Source of the DNA: Thioalkalivibrio halophilus
GTDB lineage: Bacteria > Pseudomonadota > Gammaproteobacteria > Ectothiorhodospirales > Ectothiorhodospiraceae
DNA length: 55,777 nucleotides
Assembly (NCBI RefSeq): GCF_001995255.1
Contig: NZ_MUZR01000044.1
Location: 1-55,777 of the forward strand
Reading direction: 5' to 3'
Shown here: piece by piece, positions 48,631-55,777 of the stretch
Layout of the letters: each line of letters starts with the position of its first letter
How positions within the stretch are numbered: the stretch's first letter is position 1
Program-made: the position numbers and the translations under genes
Notes under the pieces: model-generated
Told to the model about the DNA's origin: nothing
Seen by the model: the letters and a program-made list of their open reading frames with translations, nothing else
The model's database searches: none

Positions 48631-49173
48631 TCAGGCCAGGACCTCCAGCCCGATCCGCACCAGCACCGCCAGCACCAGCACCGCGGCACCGCCCGCCAGC
48701 CAGACCCGCCAGCGTGGACGGCGGCCGGCCAGAGGCAGACCCGCCCCGGCATGATCCCGGTGATGAAACACGAATTCGGCCCCGCCGAAGCGCACGCGGT
48801 CGCCCTCCCTGAGCGTGGCCTCGTGCACCCGCTCGCCGTTGACCCAGGTGCCATTGGTGGAGAGCAGGTTCATCACCCGGCATTCGCCGTCCTCGTTGAT
48901 GACCCAGGCGTGCTGGGAGGACACGCTCGGCTCCTGCAGGACGATGTCGTTGTCGGACTGACGCCCCAGCGAATGGCGGCCGGGGCGCATGAGCAGGCGT
49001 TGCTGCTTGAACGGCTCGGCGACCCCCACCAGCACCGGCAGGTCACTCTCCTCGACCTCGGTGCCGGCGGGCTCCGGCGGGGCCTCGGGCAGTTCGCCAC
49101 GCTGGAACAGCATGGTGCCCTGCGGGCCGTTACGGTCGCGGCCCTCGCCCCTTCCCTCGGAATGCTCGTTCAT
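48631..49173 (-). CDS. FHA domain protein with C-terminal membrane helix
   Basis: The 180-residue protein has an FHA domain (about 55-135; SLGRQSDNDIVL, SVSSQHAWV, LLSTNGTWVNG), which reads phosphothreonine, and a C-terminal hydrophobic helix (about 158-178). The N-terminus is polar. The ATG at 49173 has GGGGGGAG upstream, better than one seven codons earlier. It is the first gene of the unit with the kinase and its likely partner. Confidence 0.92.
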   Translation of the reverse strand: MNEHSEGRGEGRDRNGPQGTMLFQRGELPEAPPEPAGTEVEESDLPVLVGVAEPFKQQRLLMRPGRHSLGRQSDNDIVLQEPSVSSQHAWVINEDGECRVMNLLSTNGTWVNGERVHEATLREGDRVRFGGAEFVFHHRDHAGAGLPLAGRRPRWRVWLAGGAAVLVLAVLVRIGLEVLA

Positions 49174-49203
49174 GCTCCCCCCGTGAATGGACATACGGGA
49201 TGG

Positions 49204-49246
49204 AGTATGCCCGCACCCCCGGGAGGGTCACAACGATCTGGATCAA
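49204..49246 (-). promoter_or_regulatory. Promoter of FHA-kinase genes with FNR/Anr-like box
   Basis: On the minus strand TTGTGA (49228-49233), an 18-bp spacer and CATACT (49204-49209) make a promoter. TTGAT-CCAG-ATCGT (49233-49246) matches the FNR/Anr half-sites at 8 of 10 bases, and its centre is about 42 bp upstream of the expected start, the usual class II activator position. Confidence 0.4.
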
Positions 49247-49249
49247 TCC

Positions 49250-49798
49250 TCAGTGCCCGTGGTGACCGGACCCGTGGCCATGGCGCGACCCGCCACCATC
49301 GCGTACCGTGGCCTCGAAGCCCGCGGTTTCGCCCGCGGCCGTCTCCAGGGTGACCGACACACGCTGATCCCGCTCCAGCGGTTCATGCAGATCGATCAGC
49401 ATCACGTGCAGGCCACCCGGCTCCAGCGCGGTCTTCCCGCCGGCCGGGATGGTGATGGCCTCGACCTCGCGCATGCGCATCACGCCCGCGTCATCCTGCA
49501 CGTGGTCGTGCAGCTCGGTGACCCCGGCGACCGGCGATTCGCCCCGGACCAGCTCGACGTCCTCGTCGGTATGGTTGGCAAGGGTCAGATACGCCGCGGT
49601 CGAGCCCATGCCCGGCGGCATCATGCGCACCCAGGGCGCCGACACGATTTCCAGGCCCTCCGGACAGTCGCAGGCGAAAGTCTCGTCCGCGCCATGCGCA
49701 TGTTCTCCGGCCGTCACGCCGGTGGCAGCCAGTGCCAGGAATACGGCACCGGCCAGGGCCAGCCGCCCGGGGCGTTGATATTGCGAGATGTTGGTCAT
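49250..49798 (-). CDS. Copper chaperone PCu(A)C
   Basis: The 182-residue periplasmic protein carries Cu(I) for copper-enzyme assembly. A signal peptide (about 1-30) precedes the PCuAC domain. The ligand pattern reads TELHDHVQDDAGVMRMREV…GGLHVMLIDL, with the His and Met of the H-M-x-H-x-M set. A His-rich tail (SRHGHGSGHHGH) may bind more copper. It starts 18 nt after the copper receptor gene with GGGAGA upstream. Confidence 0.93.
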   Translation of the reverse strand: MTNISQYQRPGRLALAGAVFLALAATGVTAGEHAHGADETFACDCPEGLEIVSAPWVRMMPPGMGSTAAYLTLANHTDEDVELVRGESPVAGVTELHDHVQDDAGVMRMREVEAITIPAGGKTALEPGGLHVMLIDLHEPLERDQRVSVTLETAAGETAGFEATVRDGGGSRHGHGSGHHGH

Positions 49799-49816
49799 TG
49801 CTTATGTCTCCCTCTC

Positions 49817-51802
49817 TCAGAATTCCACGTTCCACTGGGCCCAGACGGTACGCCCGGGTTCGTTGACCGGCCGGGTGGCCGCTCCCAGTTCGGCACTGCC
49901 GCGCTGGATATGCTCGCTGTAGCTACGGTCGAACAGGTTGTCCACGCCCACGGTCAGCTGCGAGTTCCCGAACAGCTCCACCCCGCCGTACAGCGCGACG
50001 GTGGCAAAGCCCGAGGTCTCTCCGGTGTCCAGGCTGTAGATCGTACCGTGATCCTCGTGGATGCGGTCCTGACGCATCACGCCGCGCACCTGCAACCCGC
50101 CGAAATGCATCCCGGACGCATACTCCGCGCCCAGCGTCGCCTCCGCCGGCGGGGTCTGCGCCAGGGGCACGTCGTCCGTGGTGTTCTCCGAACGCACCCA
50201 GGCGGCACTCGCGTTCAAGGTCCACGCCGACGTCATCTCCCAGGCGCCGTCCGCTTCGAAGCCCCAGGTCCGGGCGCCCACGTTGCGCGTGCGATCCCCG
50301 GGCTGCGCCACCAGGATGTAGTCATCGAACTCGCCGTAGAAACCGGACAGCGAGGCACGCAGGCGCGACCCGTTCCAGGCAATGCCCATATCCAGCTGGG
50401 TCAGCACCTCGGTATCCAGATCGAACACCCGCCGGCGCTCCCAGAAATCCGCCGCACGCTCCGAACGCCCGACACCGACGTGCCAGGCCAGCGGCCGCTG
50501 CGCCTGCTCCTGTTCGTAGCGCAGGAAACCGCTGGTGGCGGTCGCGCGCTCGCGGTCGCCGTCGCTGGCGCCACCAAAGCCGTCACGCTGAGCCTCGGCC
50601 CGGGTCCGGTCAACCCGCAGGCCGCTTACCACGCGGCGCCGCGCATCCAGCGGGATCTCGAGTTCGCCGAACACCCCTGCGTCGCGGAACCGCGCGGTAT
50701 CCTCGCGGGCGACATCGCGCCACCCGAAGGCGTCCGGCCCCATCAGGCGGTTCCCGCTGTGGCGGTTGCGGCTGTAATCGAACCCGGCGTGCAGGGCCAT
50801 GTCCCGCGGCAGCCGGAAATCCCCGGCGAACCGCGCCCCTTCGGTGATGCGTTCGGGGTAGCTGACCATGGGCATGCCCGGCGGCTCCCGCAGGGTGTAG
50901 TTGTCCATGACATGGTCGATCTCGTTGCGGAAGACCCGCGCCTCCAGGGTCTCGAACCAGGGCGCGAGGTCGTCACGGGTCAGCGCAAGGCTGTAGCCGG
51001 TGCGGTCGAAGCGCACGCCGTCCATGCCACGGTCGTCGTAAGCGGCCTCGGCGTCGGAACGGTCATACGTGAACTCAATGAGGGTCTGCTCGTCAGGGCG
51101 CCAGCCGGCGATCCCGGTGCCACTCCAGCGGGAATACCGCGAGTGGACCTCGTTGCCATCGCCGTCGCGGTAATCGTCCTGATCCGAGAAGGTGCCGATG
51201 GCACGCAGATAGCCCGCTGAGGACCCGGTCGCCACGTCCGCCACCAGGTCGGTGCGATCGAAACGCCCGACGGTCAGGCCCGCGAATCCGGTGACCTCCC
51301 CGGCCTCCGTGAACACCGGCGCGTCCCGCTCGAAACGGACCGTACCGCCCGACACGGCACCATGCCGCACGCTCTGCGGACCCTTGCTCACTTCGATGCG
51401 GTCAAAGGCCTGCGGGTAGGCATACGCGGTGGGCGGGTCCATGCGCCCGCCGCAGCCGCCCAGCACCGGATCGTCGTCCAGCAGCAGCGACAGTCGCGAG
51501 CCTCCCAGGCCTCGCAGGGCCGGATCGCCGCTGGTACCGCCCTTGCGGCTGGTCACGAATCCGGGGATGGAGGCCAGATACGCCCCGCCATCATGCGCCG
51601 GCAACGGAAGCCGGGGCTGGCGTGGATCGGTACTGACCCGCCCGGGCCCCTCCATGGCGGGAACCGTTACCACCACCGGCGCCAGCCGCGGTGGATCCCC
51701 GGCCTGCGACGCAGAAGGCCCTTCGGCCGCCACGGGCGCGGCCGCGGCACCGGCGATCGCCAGGGGGATCCAGCGGCACCGGAATCCATGCGAATGCTTC
51801 AT
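49817..51802 (-). CDS. TonB-dependent copper receptor (OprC/NosA family)
   Basis: The 661-residue outer-membrane protein has a signal peptide (cleaved near PVAAEG), a plug domain with the OprC-type segment [15 protein letters not shown] and a beta-barrel ending in F. The family imports copper, or is needed for nitrous oxide reductase in NosA. The PCu(A)C gene follows, supporting a copper role. A divergent sigma-54 activator gene faces it. Confidence 0.93.
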   Translation of the reverse strand: MKHSHGFRCRWIPLAIAGAAAAPVAAEGPSASQAGDPPRLAPVVVTVPAMEGPGRVSTDPRQPRLPLPAHDGGAYLASIPGFVTSRKGGTSGDPALRGLGGSRLSLLLDDDPVLGGCGGRMDPPTAYAYPQAFDRIEVSKGPQSVRHGAVSGGTVRFERDAPVFTEAGEVTGFAGLTVGRFDRTDLVADVATGSSAGYLRAIGTFSDQDDYRDGDGNEVHSRYSRWSGTGIAGWRPDEQTLIEFTYDRSDAEAAYDDRGMDGVRFDRTGYSLALTRDDLAPWFETLEARVFRNEIDHVMDNYTLREPPGMPMVSYPERITEGARFAGDFRLPRDMALHAGFDYSRNRHSGNRLMGPDAFGWRDVAREDTARFRDAGVFGELEIPLDARRRVVSGLRVDRTRAEAQRDGFGGASDGDRERATATSGFLRYEQEQAQRPLAWHVGVGRSERAADFWERRRVFDLDTEVLTQLDMGIAWNGSRLRASLSGFYGEFDDYILVAQPGDRTRNVGARTWGFEADGAWEMTSAWTLNASAAWVRSENTTDDVPLAQTPPAEATLGAEYASGMHFGGLQVRGVMRQDRIHEDHGTIYSLDTGETSGFATVALYGGVELFGNSQLTVGVDNLFDRSYSEHIQRGSAELGAATRPVNEPGRTVWAQWNVEF

Positions 51803-51838
51803 GATTTCTCTCCGTCCTTGTTCTTTTCATTGGTGTCG

Positions 51839-51854
51839 TGCGACCGACTCGCCA
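51839..51854 (-). promoter_or_regulatory. Candidate sigma-54 promoter of the copper receptor operon
   Basis: On the minus strand TGGCGAGTCGGTCGCA keeps GG-N10-GC and matches 9 of 12 consensus bases. The start would be near 51829, about 27 nt before the receptor ATG. Confidence 0.45.
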
Positions 51855-52074
51855 GCAAGCACCGGGCCAGGTACGGGCACCAACAAGGATCGGGAAGCCG
51901 GAACGGCGGACTGCGGCGCCCGAAGCACCATTGGGAACACCACCGGAGGTGGCCGGAACCGCCACGCACACACGGCAGCCCCCGGGACCGGTGCGGGATT
52001 TGCCACAGCGGATGGCTTAAACGCCGCAGTTGCGAACCGGACGCGTACGGATTCCCTTGCCCGGGCACGGACTC

Positions 52075-52090
52075 TGGGGCAGGCTATGCA
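52075..52090 (+). promoter_or_regulatory. Candidate sigma-54 promoter of the activator gene
   Basis: TGGGGCAGGCTATGCA keeps GG-N10-GC and matches 8 of 12 consensus bases. The start would be near 52101, between the two possible ATGs, favouring 52124 as the true start. Confidence 0.35.
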
Positions 52091-52123
52091 GTCATGCCGC
52101 AAGCGCCTGGCGGCCGGGAGGAG

Positions 52124-53092
52124 ATGTTGGTCGAATCAGCCGAAAATACCGCCGAGCATTTCGTGGGCAGCTCGCCCGAGCTGCAGGCCGTGCTGCGTCA
52201 GGCCAGCATGGTGGCGGCCACCGACGCCACGGTACTGGTGCTGGGCGAGAGCGGAACCGGCAAGGAACACCTGGCGCGCCACATCCATGCCCGCAGTCGG
52301 CGCCCGGACGGACCGCTGATCACGGTGAACTGCGCGGCCCTGCCCGAAGAGCTGGTGGAGTCCGAGCTGTTCGGCCACCGCCGCGGGGCCTTCACCGGCG
52401 CGAACGACCATCAACCCGGGCTGGTACGCCAGGCACATGGCGGCACGCTGCTGCTCGACGAGATCGCCGAACTCCCGGCCGGGGCCCAGGCCAAGCTGCT
52501 GCGCTTTCTGGAAAACGGGGAGTGCCAGCCGCTGGGTGCGGCCGAGGCGGAACAGATCGACGTTCGCGTGATCGCCGCGACCCACCAGGATCTGCAGCAG
52601 CGCGTGGCCGACGGGCGTTTCCGCGCCGACCTGTACTATCGCCTGCAGGTGGTGCCGCTGGAGATGCCGCCGCTGCGCAGCCGCCAGGGAGACGTGCGCC
52701 GTCTGGCCGAACACTTCCGCGTTACTCTGGCGGAACACCACGGCGTGGAACCGCCGCGGTTCACGCCCGCACTGCTGCGCTGGCTCGGCCAGTGGCCCTG
52801 GCCCGGCAACGTGCGCGAGCTGAAGAACCTGGTCGAGCGCTGCGTGATCTTCATGAGCGGTACCGAGGTCAACCCGGGCGATCTGCCCGATGCCTGGCTG
52901 CAGACCCCGCAGGGCCAGGCCGGGGGGCCGTTCGTGATCCCGCCCGAGGGCCTCAGCCTGGAGCGACTGGAGATGGACCTGATCCGCCAGGCCCTGGAAC
53001 AGACCGCGGGCAACCGCTCGCGGGCCGCCCGCCTGCTGGGCCTGACCCGCGACACCCTGCTCTACCGCATGAAGAAATACGCGATCGCCTGA
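52124..53092 (+). CDS. Sigma-54-dependent transcriptional activator without regulatory domain
   Basis: The 322-residue protein is an AAA+ domain plus a Fis-type DNA-binding domain only, like PspF. Walker A GESGTGKE (41-48), the sigma-54 loop GAFTGA (88-93), Walker B LLLDEI (109-114) and [11 protein letters not shown] are present. The C-terminal helix-turn-helix is [21 protein letters not shown]. Without a receiver or sensor domain it must be controlled by a partner protein or by level. GGGAGGAG sits 2-3 bases before the ATG at 52124; an upstream ATG at 52094 adds 10 residues. Confidence 0.92.
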   Translation: MLVESAENTAEHFVGSSPELQAVLRQASMVAATDATVLVLGESGTGKEHLARHIHARSRRPDGPLITVNCAALPEELVESELFGHRRGAFTGANDHQPGLVRQAHGGTLLLDEIAELPAGAQAKLLRFLENGECQPLGAAEAEQIDVRVIAATHQDLQQRVADGRFRADLYYRLQVVPLEMPPLRSRQGDVRRLAEHFRVTLAEHHGVEPPRFTPALLRWLGQWPWPGNVRELKNLVERCVIFMSGTEVNPGDLPDAWLQTPQGQAGGPFVIPPEGLSLERLEMDLIRQALEQTAGNRSRAARLLGLTRDTLLYRMKKYAIA

Positions 53093-53096
53093 CCGC

Positions 53097-54536
53097 TTAT
53101 CCCTGCAGCAGCAGCATCAGGTCGGTGACCGCCATCATCGGCTCGCCACCGACCACGATCATGCCCTCGGCGACCTCGACGTCCAGCCGCACCCGATCAT
53201 CCTCCACCGCGAACAGCGGGAACTCGCGCGCGCCCTGCATCAGCATGGCCACGAGCTCCTCGGCCTCGCGATCCAGATCCGCCGCCGGCCGATGCGGCTC
53301 ACGCAGGGCCATGTCCTCGCGCACCGAGGTACGGATGAGCCCGCGATCCACGCCCGCCTGCAGCGAACCCGACAGATACTCGAGCAGTCCCGGACCCTGC
53401 CAGGCCGCGGGCGGGATCTCGCCAGCCCGCAGCGTCAGGCTGCCGTCCAGGGCGTCACCATGGGTGTCCACCACCCGCAGTTCCCGCAGCTCCAGGACAG
53501 CTCCGTGCGAGGCGGTATCCATCAGCCACTGCTGGTACAGGGCGTCCACATCCTCCAGCGCGTGCAGACCGGCTTCGACTTCGCGGCCCAGACGCCCGGC
53601 CTCGCGGACGGAGGCGGCATCGAGGTCCAGATGCAGCTCGGCGTGGAACTGCTGCAGACCGGTCAGGCCTTCCGCCCGGGTCTCGCCCAGCTCCAGACTC
53701 AGGTCACTGCGCGAACGACCGTCGGTCTCGCGGGTCACCCCCGCCAGACGCAGGTCGCGCATGCGGAAAGACTCGTCGTCGAACTCACCCTCGATCCCGT
53801 CCAGCGCGAGTTCGGAATCGCCCTCCACCAGCAGCGAATCGACAATGACCAGGTTGTCGCCGCGCATGCGCAGGCCGTCGATCCGCAGATCCATCTCGCC
53901 CGGCACGCCGATCCAGGCCCGGGGCAGCTCGGCGTGCAGCGCCTGCAGACCGGCCTCGCCCGCGATCTGCGCGGAGGCCTCCCAGGCGTCCCAGGACAGC
54001 TCACCGATGCGATGCTGGCCGGCCATCAGCAGATCGCCGTCATAACCGGTGCCCTGCAGGTGGATCCGGGTGTCGCCCCCGGGGCGATGGGCGAACTCCA
54101 GCGTGGCCCAGTGATCCTGCTCCAGTGCGGGCAGGTCGGCCGCCACGGCTTCGGCCCACGGCAGCGTGCCGGCCGCGCGGAACGGCTGGCCGCTGACCCA
54201 GCGGGCGAGGCCGTAATCCTCGACCTCCATGCGACCACTGGCACTCACGCTCGGCTCCGGCGTGCCCTGAAGCTCCGCCAGCGGCTCGTGCAGCGGGTTG
54301 TCGGACTCCGGGCGATAGCGGAAGCGATAATCGACCGTCCCCGCATCCCGGTCATAAGCGAGCCGGATCACGTCGAACTCGTCCACCGCCGCGGCATCCG
54401 CCTCGAAGCGGTCGAGCGCCTCCTGCAGGCTGTCCTGCGCATGCGCCTGAACCAGACGATCACCGCCCGCCCAGGCCGCTCCGCCCAGTACCACGACACC
54501 GACGGCCACGCCGGCCTTCGCCAGTCCACTTGCCAT
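53097..54536 (-). CDS. DUF945 (YdgA-like) family protein
   Basis: The 479-residue protein starts with a membrane anchor or signal (about 5-25) and continues with a long beta-rich periplasmic region typical of DUF945/YdgA. It has no catalytic motifs. The ATG at 54536 has GGGAG upstream; an earlier in-frame ATG adds 17 residues. It is convergent with the sigma-54 activator, stop to stop 4 nt apart. Function unknown. Confidence 0.85.
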   Translation of the reverse strand: MASGLAKAGVAVGVVVLGGAAWAGGDRLVQAHAQDSLQEALDRFEADAAAVDEFDVIRLAYDRDAGTVDYRFRYRPESDNPLHEPLAELQGTPEPSVSASGRMEVEDYGLARWVSGQPFRAAGTLPWAEAVAADLPALEQDHWATLEFAHRPGGDTRIHLQGTGYDGDLLMAGQHRIGELSWDAWEASAQIAGEAGLQALHAELPRAWIGVPGEMDLRIDGLRMRGDNLVIVDSLLVEGDSELALDGIEGEFDDESFRMRDLRLAGVTRETDGRSRSDLSLELGETRAEGLTGLQQFHAELHLDLDAASVREAGRLGREVEAGLHALEDVDALYQQWLMDTASHGAVLELRELRVVDTHGDALDGSLTLRAGEIPPAAWQGPGLLEYLSGSLQAGVDRGLIRTSVREDMALREPHRPAADLDREAEELVAMLMQGAREFPLFAVEDDRVRLDVEVAEGMIVVGGEPMMAVTDLMLLLQG

Positions 54537-54602
54537 AATGACTCCCTTCCTTTGATGGGTGTTGTCAGTGTGCCCCGGGGTGAGCAACGGCCCCGGAGCG
54601 GA

Positions 54603-55169
54603 TCAGTCGTCGTCGGCGCTCACCAGGGCCGCCGACCCCATCAGCTGGCCACGGCCGTCATCGTCGGCCGGTGCCAGGCTGAGGGTGAACAGCTGCTTGA
54701 GAGGGGCCTCGGGCACCGCCCATTCCCAGGATACGGTACGCGTCGGGCCGCGCCCCGGCACCTCCCGGGTGTCATCGCTAACCTCGCGGGCTTCGATCGG
54801 GTCCGGGGCCTCCGAGATCAGACGCACGAACGCCTCGTGCGCATGCTCGACATCGGCGCGACGCGCGTGCACCGCACAGAATGTGTCACCGTCGGGAAGG
54901 GCCAGCACGAAACGCCCGGCCTCTGACTCCAGACGCCAGGCGTCGCCTTCCTGCCCGCCCAGAAACGGCGCGGCCACCTCCGGACGCAGCAGATCGTCCT
55001 CGTCCTGTTCGGCCCGCAGTGCCTCCAGATCGCTCACTTCGCTCAGACAGGAATCCGCGTAGGCACGCGTAAAGGCATCGGCTTCCGCTTCGCCGGCATC
55101 CGGCCCGGCCAGCGCGGGAGCGGGGAGCAGAAGCGAAACGGCGAACAGCACGGCTGGCGAGCGGGTCAT
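54603..55169 (-). CDS. Secreted hypothetical protein
   Basis: The 188-residue protein has a signal peptide (cleaved near ALAG) and an acidic chain with a single Cys in SCLSEVSD and another in TFCAVHARRA, a pair that could form a disulfide. The segment VSWEWAVPEAPLKQLFTLSLAP has the look of a beta-sandwich. GGAGG lies six bases before the ATG. It may be in one unit with the DUF945 gene downstream. No family recognised. Confidence 0.75.
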   Translation of the reverse strand: MTRSPAVLFAVSLLLPAPALAGPDAGEAEADAFTRAYADSCLSEVSDLEALRAEQDEDDLLRPEVAAPFLGGQEGDAWRLESEAGRFVLALPDGDTFCAVHARRADVEHAHEAFVRLISEAPDPIEAREVSDDTREVPGRGPTRTVSWEWAVPEAPLKQLFTLSLAPADDDGRGQLMGSAALVSADDD

Positions 55170-55235
55170 CACGAACCTCCGGTCTGGACGATGGACATAC
55201 CGGAGAAGCTATGACGACGGGCCGCAAAAGGCAAT

Positions 55236-55254
55236 GGGCCGCGGCCGGCGGCCC
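55236..55254 (-). terminator. Terminator-like hairpin after the DUF5362 gene
   Basis: GGGCCGC and GCGGCCC form a 7-bp stem with loop GGCCG, 11 nt past the gene's stop on the minus strand, followed by ATTGCCTTTT. Confidence 0.45.
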
Positions 55255-55265
55255 GACTACCCGGG

Positions 55266-55637
55266 TCACATGCCCTGAAGCTCGCTCATGCCCATCATCC
55301 CCGCGCCGATGCCGAACAGGACACCCAGCACCATCAGCAGGATGTAGACCAGCAGGAGCACGCCCATGATGGTGAAGTGGGTGCGCAGCCGGCCCATGGC
55401 ATTCTTCGCCTCCAGCTCGTCATCGCGCTCGTAGGCCCGGGTGAAGCTGCCGGCTGCCTGCATCAGCACCACGCCGGCCCAGATCGGGATCCAGGCCACG
55501 ATGATGCCGACGATCGACAGGGCCGTGAGCACCCCGGACAGGATCAGCATGACCCCGATCAGCTGCATCCAGAACTTGCCGCGATAAACCGGCTCGATGA
55601 GTTCGCGCACGCCGGTCGTACTGGTTGTCTCGTTCAT
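55266..55637 (-). CDS. DUF5362 family membrane protein
   Basis: The 123-residue protein has hydrophobic helices at about 23-60 (one or two) and 88-115 with a charged loop (YERDDELEAKNAMGRL) between. That layout fits DUF5362. Its role is unknown. The start at 55637 has AAAAGGGGAATC upstream. Confidence 0.82.
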   Translation of the reverse strand: MNETTSTTGVRELIEPVYRGKFWMQLIGVMLILSGVLTALSIVGIIVAWIPIWAGVVLMQAAGSFTRAYERDDELEAKNAMGRLRTHFTIMGVLLLVYILLMVLGVLFGIGAGMMGMSELQGM

Positions 55638-55696
55638 GATTCCCCTTTTTCTCTCCCTCGGTGGCAGGTCGCCCGCAGCCGCCGACGCCTTCCCGA

Positions 55697-55740
55697 AGTG
55701 TAGCAGCCGGACCGCGCGAACTTACCTGCATGTTTGCAGG
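55697..55740 (-). promoter_or_regulatory. Promoter with inverted repeat upstream of the DUF5362 gene
   Basis: On the minus strand TACACT (55697-55702) is a -10 with a poor -35. A perfect dyad CCTGCA-4-TGCAGG (55725-55740) is centred about 42 bp upstream of the expected start, where an activator would replace the -35 contact. Confidence 0.4.
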
Positions 55741-55777
55741 GGGACACAAGCCGGGGCCGAGTTACTGTCGAAAGTGG

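Larger units (their letters stand above)
51803..52123. other. 321-bp divergent control region
   Basis: The region between the copper receptor and the sigma-54 activator holds GG-N10-GC promoter candidates on both strands (51839-51854 minus, 52075-52090 plus) and a palindrome CCACC-GGA-GGTGG (51940-51952) midway that could be an activator site. Confidence 0.5.

Overview
The window is GC-rich, tightly packed chromosomal DNA of a gammaproteobacterium. Gene content and order best fit a sulfur-oxidising member of the Ectothiorhodospiraceae such as Thioalkalivibrio. That is an inference: a glnA with a sigma-54/NtrC promoter, glyQ-glyS, paired PA2778/PA2779-type genes, class I fructose bisphosphatase and an NAD(P)-linked group 3b-type [NiFe] hydrogenase all agree with it, but there is no rRNA or other species marker. 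I saw no tRNA, CRISPR array, prophage or intact insertion sequence.

Layout. (1) 1-6.65 kb: end of a chemoreceptor gene with a CheR-tethering tail, then cheR-cheD-cheB, a receptor-like protein, a STAS protein, a receiver/PP2C/kinase regulator and a short-chain dehydrogenase, mostly coupled by 4-nt start/stop overlaps. (2) 6.65-10 kb: cold-shock gene with a long leader, three nested hairpins, glnA with a readable sigma-54 promoter and NtrC site, and a cation-efflux gene. (3) 10-18.85 kb: glyQ, glyS, plsC-like acyltransferase, a hypothetical gene, the PA2778/PA2779 pair, and divergent phosphofructokinase and fbp. (4) 18.9-19.4 kb: seven 48-bp tandem palindromic repeats plus one inverted relative. 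(5) 19.4-23.8 kb, minus strand: 2-hydroxyacid dehydrogenase, CocE/NonD hydrolase, ATP-grasp enzyme. (6) 24-29.6 kb: hydrogenase operon (beta, cyclic-nucleotide-domain protein, gamma, delta, alpha), an orphan BrnA-type antitoxin and the maturation protease. (7) 29.7-38.1 kb: a PEP-CTERM protein, a CheB/CheR/PAS hybrid overlapping a GGDEF-EAL protein, DUF3185, a fatty-acid desaturase, a receiver-like protein and three copies of a dispersed repeat. (8) 38.5-43.7 kb: hypA-hypF-hypC-hypD-hypE and a small His-rich membrane protein. (9) 43.8-49.2 kb: PDC sensor protein, PP2C phosphatase, LysM/TPR lipoprotein, Ser/Thr kinase and FHA protein. (10) 49.2-53.1 kb: PCu(A)C chaperone, copper TonB receptor and a divergent sigma-54 activator. 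(11) 53.1-55.8 kb: DUF945 protein, a secreted hypothetical protein and a DUF5362 membrane protein.

How the parts work together. The hydrogenase genes and the hyp genes form one functional unit split by about 9 kb of second-messenger genes; hyp products build the Ni-Fe site, and the protease at 29.1 kb should trim the 9-residue tail of the large subunit. The first cluster looks like a Che2/F7-type chemosensory pathway joined to a STAS partner switch. Region 9 is a phospho-Ser/Thr signalling set with kinase, phosphatase and reader. In region 10 both divergent transcription units carry GG-N10-GC promoter candidates at sensible distances, so the sigma-54 activator may control copper uptake and itself.
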